Positions 12,851-32,744 of a DNA stretch of 64,000 nucleotides are shown piece after piece. Numbering within the stretch: the stretch's first letter is position 1; every line of letters begins with the position of its first letter. The translations under genes and the position numbers were made by a program. The stretch comes from Pogonophryne albipinna (lineage: Eukaryota; Chordata; Actinopteri; Perciformes; Artedidraconidae). Under the pieces are notes generated by a model that was given only the letters and a program-made list of their open reading frames with translations, was not told the origin of the DNA and ran no database searches. The stretch is taken from NCBI GenBank assembly GCA_028583405.1, contig CM053259.1, positions 16,963,594-17,027,593 on the forward strand, read 5' to 3'.

Positions 12851-15800
12851 TTCTTAAGTTAAAGTTTTGTTTACTTCTGAATAATAGTTCTTTATTTACT
12901 TCTCACCACATCTAGTGGTTTATGATCACTCACCTCTTTATCATCTTTATTTACACTTGATAAATTTGATGATTTGTCAGACTGTTGTTTCCTTACATTA
13001 AATGAATACAACTTTAAGTCTTTATATTTTAAAAACAACTATTAGGTGAAACTCAAAATATTTGCAATGTTGTTTTGAATGTGAGAATATCCTTTGTATG
13101 TAACTCCAAATGACTTTTAGAACTGAATCATTTAACTAATAAAACACTGAAGAGATGCTTTCTTCTTATTTGTGCTCAATTTAATATCGTTTTAAGTGTA
13201 GGCCTGCTGCTTGTGTGGAAATGAAAGCTTTAGCCCAAGTTCAATAAGGAAGACCTAACAATGAGTCACTTACACGTCACTCTATTGCTCCCTTCCCCCT
13301 CATTAAATGTGAGGGCGTCACCCCTCAGCAGCCAATTGCTGCACATGCTAAATTCCTTAAATGCCTGCTCTTCCTCCCTGTCAGTTGTCATTTCAGGTGA
13401 CCACACGCAACCCGCCTCCACCTCCACCCCTCTCGCCTCCTCCAGGACAAAGCTAAACCTTCCTTCTTCAGACCGGTCCCACCTACTTATCACCACCACC
13501 AGTGTCTAGACCCCGGGGATTTCATCGGAGCGGTTCTTTCCCTCCTGAATGATTATCCTGCAAACCGGGGCCTATTCGCCAAACACCATTCCATTCTCCT
13601 GTTGTATTATCATGGCAATCATTTCATTCATATGACGTGTAACAATAAATATGTATTCCATACATCACGTCTCTCCGGTTTGAACTGAAATAATTGTTGT
13701 GTGCATCTTATGAACGTCTTCTTCTTGACTTCACGTGGTTACCCCACATAATGGATTTAAAAAAAGAAACATCAGTCACATGTGAATTTTTCAACAAGGT
13801 AGTTATTTATTGGGATTTTAATAAATGTGTGTCGAACATCCAAATACATTTCAGTTGTGTTACTAGTTTGATTGTTTTAATTTGATTATTTGAATCTACG
13901 GGTTTAGTTTCCACGCCATTTTCTTAAGACTTTTAAGTGCACCCTCTTTTGGCTACATGATATGTAAAAGGACAAAACTAAAGGTTAACAGGGTTGCAGG
14001 GGAGTGTATGAAACAAACAGTGGCAAAATATGACTCTCAAAACAAAGTAAAAGTGAGAACAAACCAGTTAAAGTAACATTTTAATGAAATCGAATCAAGT
14101 CCCAAGGTAAGAAGTGAAAAGCTCCTCAATACTAATACAATAATACATGAGCACTGAAATTATTCAGACACTATCCCTTTAAACGTTGGTCCACTTTTAG
14201 AAAGTTTCAGTCAATATAAAATATACACTTTAATCTCTTTGATCAACACTTGTCCTCAATAACACCTCAAGGAAGAATGTAATTAAAATCATATCGAAAA
14301 ATACTGTGCTCATACTAAAAGTCTGTGTATAAGATTGTCGTTTTAATCGTCTTAAATTGCACTTAGGTTATATTTTATTTTTAAGAGCTTCACTCTAATC
14401 CCAGAGAGATGATGAGGTCACAACAGACCTATGGTGTAAATCTTAATTACAAACATCGCCCATGTTCATTTGCATAGATGCAGTTAAGTTAATAAAGTTG
14501 TCTCCTCTACACAAGCTGCCGTTATATTCGGATGAGACGTGTGGTTATTGTTTCCAGTTCTTCCAAGCAGATCAATTTCAAGTCACTTTAACAAAAATAA
14601 TTTCAGACTAGATTTATTCTATTCTACAAATTATAACAAAATGTTCTTGTTGCCTCCAGATTCTGCACTCTGAGACTTTTCTGCTGAAAATATAGACTAG
14701 TGCAAGTGTGTATTATTACGCGGCTAAAAATAGTCCCATGCAAATACACACTCTTAAATGAATGGCTTAAGATTCACAGACTGGGTCGGATAATTCATAA
14801 AAAACGTTTATATTGGACTAATTGACAATAAGAAAAACCTTTACTTTCAATTAACAATTAACGGCAATCTAAGTGCATTTTCAATTTTAAACATTGAGCA
14901 TGTTTACATTTAACTTCCTTGTTTTCCCCTGATGAGAAAAATGTAACAGCACGGGTCTGGTTCCCAAGGCGACCAGAGGAGGCAGTACAAGTGATTTTAT
15001 TGCAGCACATTAGCAGTAAACGGCTTCTTCATCCACACTTTCAAACGCCAACAACCTTATCTCTTTCTTTTATATAACACTAAAAAGGATTCTTCATAAA
15101 AAAAGAGGGCATCAGCGGATCGCAAACAAGCTCTGTAATCTTGAATAATCCTTCCTGCCCACTGTGGGGGGGGGGCAGAAAGGGGAAGCTCGGGTCTATT
15201 GAAAGAGTTTCCTGTGTAACTGTTCTCAGCTCTGCCTCCCTAAAGCGAGACCCGGTCTGCAGGCCGCCGAGGAAAAGCACCCCACTTCCTCTCTGAAGTG
15301 AAGAATAAGAAACTGTAGATTTAAAAAATACATTTGTAATCCTCAAGTATAAAAGGCCTTGTTCCTTCAGGAATGAATGAATACATCCATTCTTAATAAT
15401 CTAAAATAAAGGCAAACCCCAAAAGAGAAATTGGCACTGGTACACATTTTGACCTAAAAAAAGAAAACCACTTCCTTAATACCAAGACTGAAAAGAAGAG
15501 TTGAAGCATTTTGTTTGAGGCTGGCAATTTGATATGGTAGGCAGCTTTGTGTCTGCTAAAAAATATACAAAGAAATACTGTAAAAAAAACATCATCAGTA
15601 AGGGAACGAGAAACAACTTTACAGTGTGTATCTACTGATGGTGAAACTGGACACAAGACAGGCTGTAGTTTTGTGTGTGTGTGTGTGTGTGTGTGTGACC
15701 TGCAAGCAACATGATCAATCGTTAAAATCCTAAACAAGGTTACTGTGAAGGAAATGTAAATTCTGCCACAGTGCTTTTTTTGTGCTTGTGTTTATTTTAA

Positions 15801-16381
15801 CCTCAGCTTATCTGCCTCCAGCGCTTCCTTGTTTACCTCATGGTGTAAACTGATACACGTGGCAAACAAAAAGCAGGAAGACATCAGGAACAAACACCTC
15901 TGAAGTAAAACTAACAGTATATTTTGACAATAATTAACCAGCTATATTGACTAACATTATACAAAGGTGATATCAACAGGGTTCCCAATCAATACATCTG
16001 GCCCAGTTCACTAACATTCAAAGACCCAACAATTGAAGGAATTTGCCTATTTACTAATGTTGAGTAAATAAATAACAAAGGATGTTTTTTCTACGCAAAA
16101 TATATGGTGTCAATAGCTCATGTCTATTTATGTCTATTCTCAAAAGTTTTTTAGATTTTTTTCTTCTTCTTAAAATTCACAAATGTTCAAGGATTTAAAA
16201 AAGGCCCCATGTAACTATTTAGTATATTTTAAAGCTGTAAAAAAGTGAACAAACGGATGCAATAACAGCCTCTAGAGAAACAGATCGACCAGGTTGCTTC
16301 AGAGTGTGTGTGCAAGTGTGTGTTTTTGTATTCTATGTAATCTATGTATGTGTTATATGACTTGTGCCTCCTGGTGTGCTC
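12851..16381. other. Intergenic; clic1 3' flank and UTR on the minus strand
   Basis: No coding exon is seen. A GC-richer block at about 13240-13650 ends near an AATAAA (AACAATAAATATG) and could be a solo LTR or other repeat, but I could not find its partner. A short GT run lies at 15672-15698. Minus-strand AATAAA signals at 15791-15796 and 14996-15001 are candidates for the end of clic1. Confidence 0.4.
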
Positions 16382-23218
<6,837 letters not shown>

Positions 23219-23269
23219 CACCGCAGCTCCACCATTTCCTGCTGCTGCGTGAAAGGCAAAGCTCCACGG

Positions 23270-23898
23270 ATGCGGCTTTCACACCAGCGCTTTTTCCTTT
23301 CTAGCTCTCGCTCTAGCTTTCGAGCGGGAGCTTTTCTGGTTCAGCTCCGGTTTTCCTTTTCTGCTCCCGCTCTGTTCACACCGCCCAGAGCTGCCGCTGC
23401 TGCGTCATGACGTCACCGTTTACGTGCCTGCTTCATAAAATCCAAACCGCGCGGATATCCCTCACATCGACAACAACAACAATGGCCGATTGTATTGAAG
23501 TGCTGTTCGCTTTGGTTATCCTCTTACGAAACGAAATGGAAGGCATCGGACGACTTTACTTGGAACTTTACAAACATCACATGCGAAATGCAAGACTTCT
23601 TTGTGGTCTTCAGCATCTACTTCAACGACGAATCTGCCAGGGGCAGGGGCCGTCTCTCTTTTCGGCGTCTCTCTTTCAGCAGGGGCCGTCTCTCTTTCCA
23701 AGAGAGACGTAAGCGACGCCGCCTCTTAGCTCCGAAGCTCTTGCCTCTAGTCTAGACCGACAATTTTTTGTAGCTGGAAGTGAACCGGATTCCGGAGCTA
23801 AGAGGTGGCGCTTCTGCGGTGTGAACAGGAAAAACCGGTACTTTTCAGGCTCCAGCTCCGAGCCGGAGCTGAAAACGCGTTGGTGTGAAAGGGGCATC
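23270..23898. mobile_element. Non-autonomous DNA transposon with TTTCACACC ends
   Basis: Inverted ends: TGCGGCTTTCACACCAGCG on the left, and on the right the complement of a GCCCCTTTCACACCAACGCG end. Both are followed inward by AGCTCCGG-rich subterminal sequence. A 101-codon frame (23407-23712) reading MADCIEVLFALVILL has no domain I recognise. It may be a relic of a parent element. Confidence 0.6.
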
Positions 23899-24693
23899 TT
23901 GAGGCGTTCAAGAGCGACAACGACAAAAAGTGGCTCTGAAGTCAATAAGAAATAAGAAGAGGGTAAGAGAGTAAAAATAGGAAAATATATAATTATTAAA
24001 TGCAATAACATATACTAAGCACAGCACAGCATGGAAATGTAAGGTAGAATAAACTAGAAACGCACACGCACTGGGTAAGTGGCGGCAGTTATGGATTTAG
24101 GGACCTGTATGCTTTGTGACTATTTACATTTGCTTCAAGAAATGTCTCAATTGGCTTATGTGTTTTGTTTAATATATTTTAATAGCTTTTAATGCCATGA
24201 TGACTTTCTGCATTGTCATTATTCATAAAAAAACGTTTATATATAGCCTACACCACAGTATAATCTCTTACGTCTCATGTTCATACATACCTGAACTAAT
24301 ACAAATAATTGTGTATCAGACCACTTTGTCTTAGGTAAATACAGGTTTAAAAAAAACAAAAACATAATTAGAGCGGGTCTTCTAATGAAAATGTAGCTAA
24401 GAAAGTCATATGGAATTTAAATATGAGATGGATGTCGGTCAAGCAATTTTAGGAAGACATTCATAGTTCAATGTTTTATTTTAGCTGGATGTTTATGTAT
24501 CAGGCAGCCATGACTGATCACAGAGGAATGAGCCAGTGTAACAAATGCTTATGGTAAAATCACTTCTCAATTCAACACACTTGTGTTGTGAACTGCAATA
24601 TAATAAAGGGCCAGTAGAGGGAGGTATGGAGCTTCACTTTGCTTTCTGCTCTCAGAGGAAAAACGAAAATATTAATAAGAGCTTTGTCCACAA
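23899..24693. other. No feature recognised
   Basis: AT-rich intergenic sequence with no exon, RNA gene or transposon end that I can support. Confidence 0.4.
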
Positions 24694-24781
24694 TAGGCGC
24701 ATTCACACCGCAGTACTTTTCCCACAGATCCCGTTCACACCGGAATAAGTCCCTGGGGGAGGATTAGGCAAATGAAGCCGC

Positions 24782-25992
24782 TAGGGGTGTAACGGTTCAC
24801 AAACATTTCGGTTCGGTACGTACCTCGGTTTTTAGGTCACGGTTAGGTTCGGTACGTTTTCGGTACAGCAGAAAAAATTATCACAAAACACAACATATTT
24901 TTTTTTAATTAAACTGTGAATAATGTATTCACTCAAATAAATACAATATATAATAAAATAAACATTAAGGTGCAGCATTTCGATGAACTGAAATAATCTG
25001 TATTTGAACTTTACTGTACTAGTACTCACAAAACATAAACTATTAGTTTGGGGTTTTTAATTATTATTAAACTATGAATATTCACTCAAATAAATATAAA
25101 ATATAATAAAATAAACATTAAGGTGCAGCTTTTCGATGAACTGAAATAATCTGTAGTGAACTGTACTGTACTACCTAAGCAGCCAGTTTGACATTATGAC
25201 TTGCTTGTCATTGTATTGTTATGTTTTTTTAAAGAAAGATGAACTTGTCCACATTGCTTGCCGAAAGGGCAGATCTGCTGGCACTAACAATGTCTCCTGC
25301 TGTGGAGAACACCCTCTCTAGGGACAGAGGTAGTAGATACAGCCAGGTAGCGCTTTGCTAACATGGCAACATAAGGATATTTGGCGTTTGTAATAGCTTT
25401 GGCTTGGTCTGAACTTTTTGCGAGTGGTGGAGGCTTGAATGCTAGTGGGAGTTGGGTTTGCACTTCAGTCTTTTGGTACGGGTGATATTCACGTTCGGGT
25501 GATGCCTTTTCAAATGAGTGTGCAAGTTTGATGTATTGCCAGCCGCGTAACCAATTTTAGTTGAACAATGCCGACAAACAGCTTTGGTTCGGTCCACCTG
25601 TCTTTGTCCGTCCTCCTTGTACGTAACTGCGAAACCAAAATGTTCCCAAACCGGAGACTTCAATGATGCTGGAGGATTTTCGAGCTCAACTTTATCTGCG
25701 TTCGCCATTTCGACAGTTCCTCAAATTACTGACTACATTTGAACGCATCCCTCTGACCAGCTCGTCCAATGAAATGACTTGCTCGCTCTATGACGCGTTG
25801 AACACAATGGGAGAAAATTACTCTGAATGCTGCGACGCAGCACCTGAGATTACTTCCAAGAAGTTGTTCACGTTCTCAATTTTTTACGTTTAACGTTATA
25901 TTCGTTCGGTACACTTCGGTACACACGTGTACCGAACCGAAGGGCCCGTACCGAATAATTTCGGTACGGGTACGTGTACCGTTACACCCCTA
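24782..25992 (-). mobile_element. hAT element with BED zinc-finger remnant
   Basis: The ends TAGGGGTGTAACGG and CCGTTACACCCCTA are inverted. It is flanked by a perfect 8-bp duplication, GAAGCCGC, at 24774-24781 and 25993-26000. The uninterrupted MITE copy at 26592-27274 supplies the empty site. On the minus strand (25442-25708) it encodes the start of a hAT transposase: an 88-residue frame with WEHFGF, CRHCSTKIGYAAGNTSNLH and HLKRHHP, the C2H2 pattern of a BED finger. The catalytic and dimerisation parts are absent, so it is non-autonomous. Confidence 0.92.
25442..25708 (-). pseudogene. hAT transposase N-terminal BED-finger fragment
   Basis: An 88-codon frame beginning MANADKVELENPPASLKSPV. 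The BED finger residues C-x2-C and H-x4-H are present. The frame ends soon after the finger, and nothing downstream within the element resembles the RNase-H-like transposase core. Confidence 0.85.
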
Positions 25993-26465
25993 GAAGCCGC
26001 TGACGTCACTTCTTCTTCTTCTGCTTTGGGTTTACTGGCAGGCCGCAAACCACTTCACGGCTTATACTGTTTTCTAAATACTGCGCATGTGTTGTCAAAT
26101 TTGTGTAGATATTTGCATGTATTTTGTCACATTTGTGTTTTAATATTTGCATCGATTTTTAAGTGCAGCGCGTTTCTCTTACTGGGATTGTTTTGGGCCG
26201 TTGTAACGCGTCAGCCACCGTACATGAACGAGTAAAGATTGTCTTACAGAATACTATTCCATTTAACAATGTAAAGTTTCAAACATTGTTTTTATTTGTC
26301 CACATATTATTAACTTGCATCAGAAAGTGTAATCTAATGTGTTCAAACAATATAATCAATATGTACCATTAAATACATTTTAAAAAAGGAACCATAACGG
26401 GATCACTGCGAATATAATAATCCTAACACTATCAAACAGTGCACTGGTTTTCAACAGTGAACACA

Positions 26466-26591
26466 GGGCCGCCCCTCCCTACAGGCCAATCACACAGGCT
26501 GCATGGGGCCCCCTCTTGTACAGGGGGCCCCGCCCAGAGGGCCTCAGCTGCTGTGCGCAGTTCTCAGCGCACCCCCCGCGAGAGTGACAAG
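26466..26591. mobile_element. Fragment of a CAGGGCCGYCC-type hAT element
   Basis: It starts CAGGGCCGCCCCTCCCTACA, related to the termini of the element at 44615-44885. Only one end is seen, so it is truncated or abuts the next MITE. Confidence 0.45.
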
Positions 26592-27274
26592 AGGCGCATT
26601 CACACCACAGTACTTTTCCCACAAAGGTTCATGAGAACTTAGTTCATGAGAACTCTTTAGTTCTCATGAACTAAGTACAGATCGCGTTCACACCGGAATA
26701 AGTCCCTGGGGGAGGATTAGGCAAATGAAGCCGCTGACATCACTTCTTCTGCTTTGGGTTTACTGGCAGGCCGCAAACCACTTCACGGCGTATACTGCCG
26801 CCCAAAGTCCCCGGCCGGAAGTCCCCGGAGTTGGGGACTGGCTTCAGTAGAAGCTGCTGGGACTCCCAGCAGCTTCTTTCGGAGTAAATCGCCAGAACGC
26901 CGACACCTCCTCATCTCCACCGCTCCCATGTTTTATTTTGTGTTGCCATAAGTTAGTCTCTCTGCGTTTCTGCGCTGGGCTAATGCTAATAATGCTAATG
27001 CGAGGATAATAAAATGGCGGCTTCACAAAACTTTTTGGGAGTTTTACGGGGCGTGGTTTGCAATCCGCCCAGCCAATCAGAAATATAGCTCTTTTCTCAC
27101 AAGAGAGCCGCAAGAAAGTCCCTGCTCTCTAGCAGGGACTTTCTTGGGGGTAAAAAGGTTCTCATGAACTAATTTTAGTACCGGCTCTTTTTGGTGTGAA
27201 CGCGACAAAAGAGTTCTCATGAACTAAGTTCTCATGAACCTTTGTGGGAAAAGTACTGCGGTGTGAATGCGCCT
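26592..27274. mobile_element. MITE copy 2 with about 67-bp terminal inverted repeats
   Basis: The left end AGGCGCATTCACACCACAG and its subterminal GGTTCATGAGAACTTAG are mirrored almost perfectly at the right end over about 67 bp. Length is 683 bp. No coding capacity is evident. A target duplication was not clear. Confidence 0.85.
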
Positions 27275-28179
27275 AATGTCCACATACAAGATCTTCAGTG
27301 CAGTATTAGTTTTGCTTCTTTATTTTATTGATTTCTTTGTAAAACTTCTTCTTTGGTCAAAAAGGAAAATGTTTCACTCTCGCTGAGAAATTGGACAATA
27401 AATGTCAAATTAACTCAATCGAATAAAGAAAAACCTTCTGTAATAAGAGGTTGTTGTTTCCCAAGGCCATCTTCCGAATTATTCTATATCCCTGAAATTT
27501 GATGTATCGTTTTTTTCTTCATTTATTTTTTACCAACACCTGATGTGATGAAGTATTACAACATTTAAAAAATGTTTTTAGCTCTAAGATTTCAACATGA
27601 AAGGGCCCTCATATGCTCACTTCCAGGTTCATATTTGTATTTTGTGCCTCTACTGTGACATGATTACATGCCTTAATGTTCAAAAAAAGCTTTATGTTTC
27701 TCATACTGCTTGTGTTGCTGCACCTCTTTCCCCCATCTGCCTGAAACCAGAGCCCAGTCTGCTCTGATTGGTTAGCTGGCCGGCTCTGTTGTGATTGGTC
27801 GACAACTTAGAGATGTCACACCCTTTAGCCTGTACAATGTGTTTGAGCGCTAGCCAATATAGGAGCGAGTGTTACATAGTGATGTCATTATGTTTAGGAA
27901 GTAAACAAAGGAGTCGAGCTGTTTCAGGCAAGAGGGGGGGGGGGTGTGTGTGGAGCTCTAGCCAACAACCAACGAGGTAATGAAGCATGTGTCCTCATAA
28001 ACCAGTATTTTCTTGAAGTATCAGCCCTGTCAGACAAAGACAACTAAAGACAAAGGAGCCTTGAAGGAGTCTGGTGGGCGCAAATCCAAATTTAATTTGG
28101 CCAATTTTCTGTTCATTCTTAATAATACTATATTCTTCTTCAGTCATGTGTTTACTTTCCATTCCTGTTCATGTTTCTT
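27275..28179. other. Intergenic with a probable dispersed repeat
   Basis: At about 27600-28000 the motifs AGGGCCCTCATATGCTCAC and TGGTTAGCTGGCCGGCTC are of a type repeated in fish genomes and may be a MITE. Its boundaries were not found. No exon is seen. Confidence 0.35.
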
Positions 28180-28735
28180 CTCATAGATATTATAGGCCTC
28201 GCACAAATTTCTCATCACCATAACTTGTCGGATCTTATCTATCCAACTCGTTCTACACACATCGCTTTGTCACAGGCGTCCTGGGGAACTGCCAGTCTGC
28301 TACTGAAAAGACCAGGTTCATTTCTGGCTACGCCTTCCAACAATCCCTGGATTTCCTTACAGTCACTGAGACTTGGATCACACCAGACAAATCCACACAC
28401 CCAGACCCACTGGTCTTCTTAACTCCCAATTGAGTTTTTCCACATTTTCTCCTTCTTTTTAAGTTTACGCTGTTATTGTTGTCCTCTACCATCCTATTGG
28501 GGGATTTTCTTGTGGAACTAGATCCTTGACACTTCACACTGGTCTGCAGCTTGTACTTCTTGGTGACTAAATCACCCCAAAAGAGAAGCTGTCTGATTTA
28601 CTACTCCTGCTAAAATCACTTTTTGAATAACTGTCTCCATCCCCGCCTACTCATAAAGCTGGCAACCTCCTCGACCTTATGTCACACTGCTCTACCTCTG
28701 ACTTCTCTTTACCCCACTTCACACCTCTGATCACC
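28180..28735 (+). mobile_element. LINE endonuclease remnant (L2/Rex-like)
   Basis: In shifting plus-strand frames the sequence gives TVTETWITPDK (catalytic ETW motif region of the apurinic-type endonuclease) and LSPSPPTHKAGNLLDL, a conserved stretch of the same domain in fish LINEs. Several frameshifts and stops make it dead. The clade name is uncertain. Confidence 0.7.
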
Positions 28736-28796
28736 TATTTCCTCAAATACTGTTTCAATGATGAAAACACAAAAAAAACATATCATAGTGATGCTT

Positions 28797-28802
28797 TTTA
28801 TT
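28797..28802 (-). terminator. Polyadenylation signal of the Ly6 gene at 28972-31130
   Basis: Plus-strand TTTATT is AATAAA on the minus strand, about 170 bp after the stop codon. Confidence 0.7.
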
Positions 28803-28971
28803 GATGCTTCATAGGTTGGAAAATGATCTTTTGAATACATAGTAGATAGGAAAAATCAAAGTAAATAATAAAGTATTCTGATTTATAATGATCACTTAAT
28901 ATCAGAATAAGTGCAAAAAGTGAACATATCTTCTCAGGGGACTGCTGTAGAAACAAACAGGTAATGTACAA

Positions 28972-31130
28972 CTACAACAAGCCCCACAGAGAGGACAGCA
29001 TGGCGGCAGAGAGGGCTGCAGTCACAGACAGCTGGACAGAAGCAGCTCCGTTACACAGGTTAAATGCACAACACTGGAGGAACGCAGTGAATCCTTCACC
29101 GAGCAAGTTGCTGTCCAGTATTGTCCCACACAGAGTGGTGCTCAGGCAGCCGCGTTTGTGCAGGGACACCTGTTCTGTCCCGTTGAACCCTGGGAGAAAT
29201 GGAAGCCAGAAGACAATGTCAGCAAATAAAATAAAAAAGCAAATCTACTTGTTAAAGGGGCATTTTTTACTCTTATATTGATATAACGTAAATGTTGATT
29301 GCACAATGTAAAAATGTCACTTAGATTTGATTGGTATTTATATTCGTTCCCTAACTTTCAACACATTTTGTCTGCTTCCGGGTCACAACCGCCCAAAAAA
29401 TAATTTACGCCGCAAATATGTGGAATAGAAAATGTGATTATGTTCGACTTTTTCACAAGATGAAAACCTCTTGGCAGAAGGCTAGGGGCCTTTAAAATGT
29501 TTCATGATGTTGATTTTTTGATAATGTGTTTCCTTCAACTCTACAATTACATAAGTATTTATCAGACTTTGCACAATCGCCATTTAAAACTGTAGTTGTT
29601 TTACCTTTTGATGTGATTCCAATCCAATCTCTCTGAACATTTTGTAAACATCAACAGTTCTATGGTAAGGCGACAGATTAAGAACATTTGATAACCAATT
29701 TAACCAATTTGTGTGGCATTCATGATTTTGATGCTTATTTATTATGTTTAGTTTTACGACATAGGCCTACTGTAGAAACATTTCAACATTGTGTATTCAT
29801 AGTATATTCAGAGTGTTTTCCTTACTTAGTTCCCCGTGAAAGCAGAGCTCATTTGCAGCACATTGGATGTCCTTTCCAGAGAGACAGGTCGCAGATGTGC
29901 CAATAGGGCACTGACGGCAGGTCAGGCATTGTGCTGTTTAATGAAAAGAAGAAGACGTGTTAATCAGATACACAGTAGTAACTTGCTCAGCAACATCGTT
30001 TTATGTTTCTTATCTTTATAGATAAGATTATAGTTCATCCACCAGCACCGCATTGAAAGAGGCTGGTTTGTGTTTAAACATTCCAAAGTGTAAAATTACA
30101 ATCTGTGCTGAGGTGATATTTAATTTTTTATTTAGCCTTTACAGGTCAAATCTAATTGAGACACAGGGTCTCATTCTCAAGAGAGACCTGATCAGTGGTA
30201 ACAATACCACACAAAGTTACAGACAGACAGATAGATTTCTTGGAGTCTTTAGAGGAGATGGTATTTGGATAACATCTGGAGGGAGCCAAGCTAGCTGTTT
30301 CCTCCTGTTACCACTCTTTGTGCTAAGCTAAGCTAACTGCAACATGGCAAGTTTAACTGGAGAGTTAACTCTCAGCGAGTAAGCATATTTAAAACAATTT
30401 CTTCAAATTAACATCTACTCCAACCGATAAACTCTTGCTTTTGTTCTTAAGTTTGAGTTTTTTACAGGTCTGAATTGTATTGATCTAATTGAAAAAATCA
30501 TCACTGTGAGTGGGGCCAGTTTTAAAATACAAAATGTGACCATAATTGACCATTAGTGAATCACTGCTTTTAATTAGTAGCTAAGGTTTGCATTGTTGTA
30601 TTTTAGACAAGTAAATAAATAAGCATTGATTTTCCTTCTTTACTACAACAACTTAAACATATACTCATATTTATACATTCAGGGAGGTGTATCTTTATGT
30701 TGCCTTTAAATCAATTTTACTGCTAATATGTCTTATAAAACATAAGCAGGAGTACTTTGCTAGATCTGTGGTAATTAGTGCTGGACCAGACACTTGTACC
30801 ACACTGAGTCTAATTAAGCTGCAATGCAGTGAAATCACCTGGGACTTAGTCATGAAGGGCCATTCAAAAAAGTGTTTTTCTTAGTTTATCAAGTAATGAG
30901 AAACAGTATAAGCTATTTATTTATACTATAGTTATCATTCAATGACTATGTTGGATTGTGCTAACAAAGACTTGAAAATAACACTAAGTTGGTACAGAGG
31001 TCAGAATAAAAAACATGTTTTGAATAGATAAAGGAATAAAGGCAGCAGACGTAAAACTTGTAGTTATTCTCAACTAACCTGCGGCGATGATGGCGCTCAG
31101 CACAATCCCTGCTGTCCAAACGCTCTTCAT
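28972..31130 (-). CDS. Ly6/uPAR (LU) domain GPI-anchored protein, three exons
   Basis: Exons 31079-31130, 29826-29933 and 28972-29189 join in phase 1 to 125 residues. Exon 1 gives the signal peptide MKSVWTAGIVLSAIIAA. Exon 2 starts AQCLTCRQCPIGTSATCL. Exon 3 carries the second half of the LU domain, ending CCAFNLCNGAAS, then a hydrophobic tail (LSVTAALSAAMLSSLWGLL) that fits a GPI-anchor signal. An FNGT site suggests N-glycosylation. As in the closely related gene at 45630-47368, there is a cysteine three residues before the usual first one. The two genes share exon sequence and about 20 residues at the C-terminus, so they are recent tandem duplicates. The ligand or function is not predictable. 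Confidence 0.93.
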
Positions 31131-31976
31131 ACTTGAGGTTTAAAAGAAGAACTAATTCCTTTTTAAAGAATGAAGCTAACGGTCTTCACACCTGTGTTAG
31201 TCAAGTGAGTTACATAAAGGTAATAGAAGATGTCATTAAGACTCACTGAAGAGGTTATGTGCAAGAATGTTGTTTATCTTGTTTTGTGTTCCTGCTGCGT
31301 GAAAAGGAAATCATTTTTCATTACAAAAAAATTACTTCCTGTCAGGGAATAATTCTGTATACATGTTTACCTTTTGCCCTCTGACGCAGATGCCCAACCT
31401 TGGGCAGCCGCTATCTTCCTTAAGGAGGGGCTGCCCAAGCATTTTGTTGTTGTTGCCAGTTTATGATCGGGCAACTTCGGTCAGAGATAGTTATTGCTGT
31501 GGGACACCTGGAACACATCCTTCTCGGGGTGCAGATGACCCCGAGCGACAACAAATGTGATTCAGTGTCCTCAGCTGTTTAGTCTATCTATTGAAGAATG
31601 TTGATTATTACACTCTGAAGTTAAAACCTCGAGCTACAGGAGGGTTCTTCAGAATTGATTGTGGCATCTCAACCGTGTGGTTAACTCGTGGCCCCTGACA
31701 TGTCTTGTGAATTCTCAGTCAGTGTTTGCCATCAAAGCTCCAGCTCTCCTCGTGTCTCTCTGAGTCCTGACTCCAATTGCTTCAGAAGTTTCCCCCACAC
31801 TTCCGACATCGAATGCACAACATTTTATTAAAGTACAACTTTGAACCATAGAGACGACAACAATCACAAAAAGAGTGTGTCCAAAGTTAATCAAGTTGGT
31901 CGATTATAGCTATTAGTTCATGAGTGCATACAGAGAAAACACCCAGTCATGAATAGGATCTCTTTTGTTTCCTAAA
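31131..31976. other. Upstream flank plus a decayed 3' UTR
   Basis: The first part is the 5' flank of the Ly6 gene ending at 31130. From about 31820 the sequence matches the 3' UTR of the Ly6 gene at 47871-59676 (GCATACAGAGAAAACACCCA, GTCATGAATAGGATCTC), including a minus-strand AATAAA. It is part of the duplicated pseudogene below. Confidence 0.6.
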
Positions 31977-32118
31977 GGTTTTTTGTACCCCAAACGGTAA
32001 TTAGGTCGCCCGAAGCAGCAGTGAGACGGATGAGGGATTGATGTGGCTCCTGGTGATGGTGTATCCTGCAGTCAGGAAGGATTGGAGGGAGGACACATAG
32101 ATCAGAGGGTGATAGACT
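31977..32118 (-). pseudogene. Ly6 pseudogene: last-exon remnant (type of 47871-48091)
   Basis: The sequence around GCAGCAGTGAGACGGATG and TGGTGATGGTGTATCCTGCA parallels exon 3 of the Ly6 gene at 47871-48091 on the same strand. The segment encoding the CCSKDRCN motif is deleted and the 5' half of the exon is missing. No open frame survives. Confidence 0.75.
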
Positions 32119-32744
32119 AGTGATATTTCTGAAGATAGGCTCTTCATAGAGTCTGAGGAGCATTTTTGGACAAAAGATCTCAACTATATTATGTACTGTA
32201 ACCAGGCAAGCAAACAAGACACATGAAGTGTATTAACCTACATTTTGAAGGTCTAGATTTGATTGATATCTAAATGTTGTCCAGGTCTGCCCAAAAAGAA
32301 TTTACACTGCAAATATGCAGAATAGAACATGTGATTGTGTTAAACTATTTTACATGACGAAAACCTGTCGGCAGAAGGCTTCAAGCCTTTTAAAATGAAC
32401 TCTGTTGATTTTTGGAAAATGTGTTTACATCAACTCTACAATGACTTATTTTGTTTTGAACTATTGATTGTATTAAAAGAGTCTATCAGACTTTGCACAA
32501 TCGCTGTTAAAAACTGTAGTTGTTTAACCTTGTTATGTGATTTCAATTCAATCTCTGTGAAAATGTTGTAAACATCAACAGTTCCATGGCAATTGGAAAA
32601 ATTAAGAAAATGTGATAACCAATTGAAACAATTAGCCGTGTTGCAGTCATGATTTTGCTGCTTTATGATATTTTATTTTATGACGTGCTGTAGTTACATT
32701 TGAACCTTGTGTATTCAAAGTATATTAAGAGTGTTTTCCTTAAG

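Larger units (their letters stand above)
24694..26215. mobile_element. MITE copy 1 (AGGCGCATTCACACC family), split by a hAT
   Basis: The left end AGGCGCATTCACACCGCAG matches both ends of the intact copy at 26592-27274. The body (GTTCACACCGGAATAAGTCC, then AAATGAAGCCGCTGAC and GGTTTACTGGCAGGCCGCAA) also matches. The hAT at 24782-25992 interrupts it. The right terminus is not visible, so the end given is approximate. Confidence 0.6.
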
